NCBI GenBank assembly: GCA_000433355.1
Contig: FR893172.1
Span: 1 to 5,978 of the forward strand
From: Alistipes sp. CAG:435
Lineage (GTDB): Bacteria; Bacteroidota; Bacteroidia; Bacteroidales; UBA932
DNA: 5,978 nt
Reading direction: 5' to 3'
Part shown: one piece after another, positions 4,510 through 5,978 of the stretch
How the letters are laid out: every line of letters begins with the position of its first letter
Position numbering within the stretch: position 1 is the first letter of the stretch
The notes under the pieces: generated by a model
What the model saw: the letters and a program-made list of their open reading frames with translations, nothing else
The model's database searches: none
What the model was told of the DNA's origin: nothing
Program-made: the position numbers and the translations under genes

Positions 4510-5801
4510 AAAGAGACAGGTACATTTCGTTGCTGGAGAGCAAGAGAGGAAATGGAAAGATTAAAATAATCACGGGCATCAGGCGCTGTGGCAAATCTTA
4601 TTTGATGAATGTGTTGTTCCGAAAACATCTTGCATCTATTGGAGTCAAAGACGAGCATGTAATATTCATTGCGCTGGATGACGACATCAACGCGATGTTA
4701 AGGAATCCTTTGGAATTAGGAAAGTATGTAAGAAACCTGACTAAGGATGATGGCGTACAATACTATGTTCTGTTAGATGAGATTCAAAAAGTCGCTACAA
4801 TACATAATCCTTATCTTCCGGACACTGAAGATGCCACTATAAGTTTCGTCGATGTATTGATCGGACTTAACAAACAGCCAAACATTGACATATATGTGAG
4901 CGGGAGTAATTCAAAAATGCTCTCATCGGACATTGTTACAGAGTTCAGAGATAGGGGCGATGAAATTCGGGTCCACCCGTTGTTGTTCCGTGAATTTTAC
5001 GATGCGTTCCCTTCCGACAAGAGATATGCCTGGAGAGAGTATGCCGCTTATGGAGGAATGCCGTATGTCATGCATCTTCAATCTCACGAGGGTAAGGCCA
5101 AATATTTGAAGGACTTGTTCGAACTGACATATCTTAAGGATGTGGTTGAAAGGAACAAGATAAAGGGGCAGATGAGCATTCTCGAGGACCTTTTGGATGT
5201 TGTGGCTTCAGCTATAGGGTCGTTGACAAACTCGACAAGGCTATCGAACACATTTCAAAGAGACAAGCATATTAAAATCAAGAGCGACACAATATCTTCT
5301 TACCTTAACTGTTTCATTGATGCGTTTATACTGGAAAAAGCCAAAAGGTATGATATCAAAGGTCGCGCTTACATAGGCACGCCACTAAAATATTATTTTT
5401 CGGATGTCGGATTGAGAAACGCGAGATTAAACTTCAGGCAGCAGGAAGAAACTCATATTATGGAAAATATTCTGTACAATGAATTGTCTTCAAGAGGTTT
5501 CTCTGTTGATGTTGGTGTTGTCGAATATAACTGGAAAGATGATGCGGAAAGAAGCAGACGTTCTCAGTTGGAGGTGGATTTTGTGCTCAATAAAGCCGAT
5601 AAGCGGTATTATATCCAGTCGGCGTTTACAGTTGCCACCCAAGAAAAAAAAGATCAGGAACTGAATTCTCTGTTGAGGATTGATGACTCTTTTCAAAAGT
5701 TGGTTGTTGTCAAGGATGACATTCTTCCTTGGACTGATGAGCACGGTATATCGTACATTAATGTGCAGGACTTTCTTCTTGACGCGATAGACAGATTATA
5801 G
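4500..5801 (+). CDS. AAA ATPase with DUF4143-type C-terminal domain
   Basis: The protein has 433 aa, a normal length for the AAA_14/DUF4143 (COG1373-like) family. Walker A is GIRRCGKS (26-33), Walker B YVLLDE (89-94, D93-E94), and a sensor-like VSGSNS lies at 133-138. FRDRGDEIRVHPLLFREFY follows from 149, corresponding to the family's GR..x..V.PL.F.EF block. The C-terminal half holds TPLKYYFSDVGLRNA. A PD-(D/E)XK-like set follows: ENILYNEL (E322), LEVDFVL (E358, D360) and YYIQSA (Q373), with Gln where an active nuclease would have (E/Q)xK. Family members are common in many copies in Bacteroidales genomes, and their role is poorly defined; ATP binding is expected, nuclease activity is doubtful. 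The gene stands alone with its own promoter and leader dyad. ATG 4500 (MEIKRDRYI) is the family-typical start. An upstream leader copy suggests a paralogue once lay next to it. Confidence 0.9.
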   Translation: MEIKRDRYISLLESKRGNGKIKIITGIRRCGKSYLMNVLFRKHLASIGVKDEHVIFIALDDDINAMLRNPLELGKYVRNLTKDDGVQYYVLLDEIQKVATIHNPYLPDTEDATISFVDVLIGLNKQPNIDIYVSGSNSKMLSSDIVTEFRDRGDEIRVHPLLFREFYDAFPSDKRYAWREYAAYGGMPYVMHLQSHEGKAKYLKDLFELTYLKDVVERNKIKGQMSILEDLLDVVASAIGSLTNSTRLSNTFQRDKHIKIKSDTISSYLNCFIDAFILEKAKRYDIKGRAYIGTPLKYYFSDVGLRNARLNFRQQEETHIMENILYNELSSRGFSVDVGVVEYNWKDDAERSRRSQLEVDFVLNKADKRYYIQSAFTVATQEKKDQELNSLLRIDDSFQKLVVVKDDILPWTDEHGISYINVQDFLLDAIDRL

Positions 5802-5978
5802 ACACGAGTAATCCTCATTTTATGTGATTTTACGATGAAATAACTTGACTTGAATCTTCGTCAATATCTTATATATTGCGTGTATTAAGCGTTATTCCAT
5901 CTTTAACGAGGAGGAGTATTAGTAGTTAATTGCTTAATAATTAAATAGTTAAGGTGGAACATTATTACAATGGGCCGC
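5802..5978 (+). other. Downstream leader-like region with nested inverted repeats
   Basis: No clear terminator follows the ATPase. A near-consensus promoter is possible: TTG at 5850-5852, 19 bp, then TATATTG at 5872-5878, one T short of TAnnTTTG. Downstream, TTCCATCTTTAAC (5895-5907) can pair with GTTAAGGTGGAA (5948-5959) using one bulge and one G-U pair. It encloses GAGGAGGAG and the smaller palindrome TTAATT..AATTAA (5926-5944). An ATG at 5970 (MGR) is followed by the window edge and could begin the next gene. All of this is tentative. Confidence 0.35.

Overview
The window reads as chromosomal DNA of a member of the Bacteroidota, probably a gut or oral Bacteroidales. Three promoters match the Bacteroidetes sigma-ABfr type (TAnnTTTG at -7). 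Start codons lack Shine-Dalgarno sequences. The gene families (BspA-like tandem LRR protein, Bacteroidetes-style WYL regulator, AAA/DUF4143 ATPase) fit the same group. The species cannot be named from this sequence.

Layout. (1) Positions 2-961: the 3' part of a BspA-like (DUF285-type) surface protein, an array of 26-residue repeats in perfect 78-bp register; its N-terminus lies outside the window. (2) 1030-2034, same strand: a 334-aa protein with a cysteine pentad array at the N-terminus and an HNH-like nuclease signature at the C-terminus. A hairpin terminator follows at 2056-2094. (3) 2155-2784, minus strand: a small membrane-anchored Sel1-repeat protein. (4) 2917-3684, plus strand: a short WYL-domain transcription regulator, divergent from the Sel1 gene. 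The shared 132-bp promoter region is a large imperfect mirror palindrome centred on position 2850. Start codons, -7 boxes, upstream TTTGTC boxes and a central dyad operator all sit symmetrically around that point, so the two genes are very probably a co-regulated, WYL-autoregulated pair. A strong terminator lies at 3782-3820. (5) 3821-4499: an AT-rich stretch without an intact gene but full of structure. It has three copies of the dyad TGCGTAnnTACGCA, a duplicated leader with a decayed gene head, three 14-bp repeats spaced exactly 33 bp, and a reverse-strand coding-like fragment. (6) 4500-5801: an AAA ATPase with a DUF4143/PD-(D/E)XK-like C-terminus, driven by a near-perfect promoter at 4419-4450. 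(7) 5802-5978: a leader-like region with nested inverted repeats and a possible next start codon at 5970.

Most promising for new biology: the mirror-symmetric WYL/Sel1 locus; the cysteine pentad plus HNH-like protein; and the recurrent dyad/leader cassette in front of the ATPase. No complete known defence or mobile system is recognisable here, and linking these genes into one system would be speculation.
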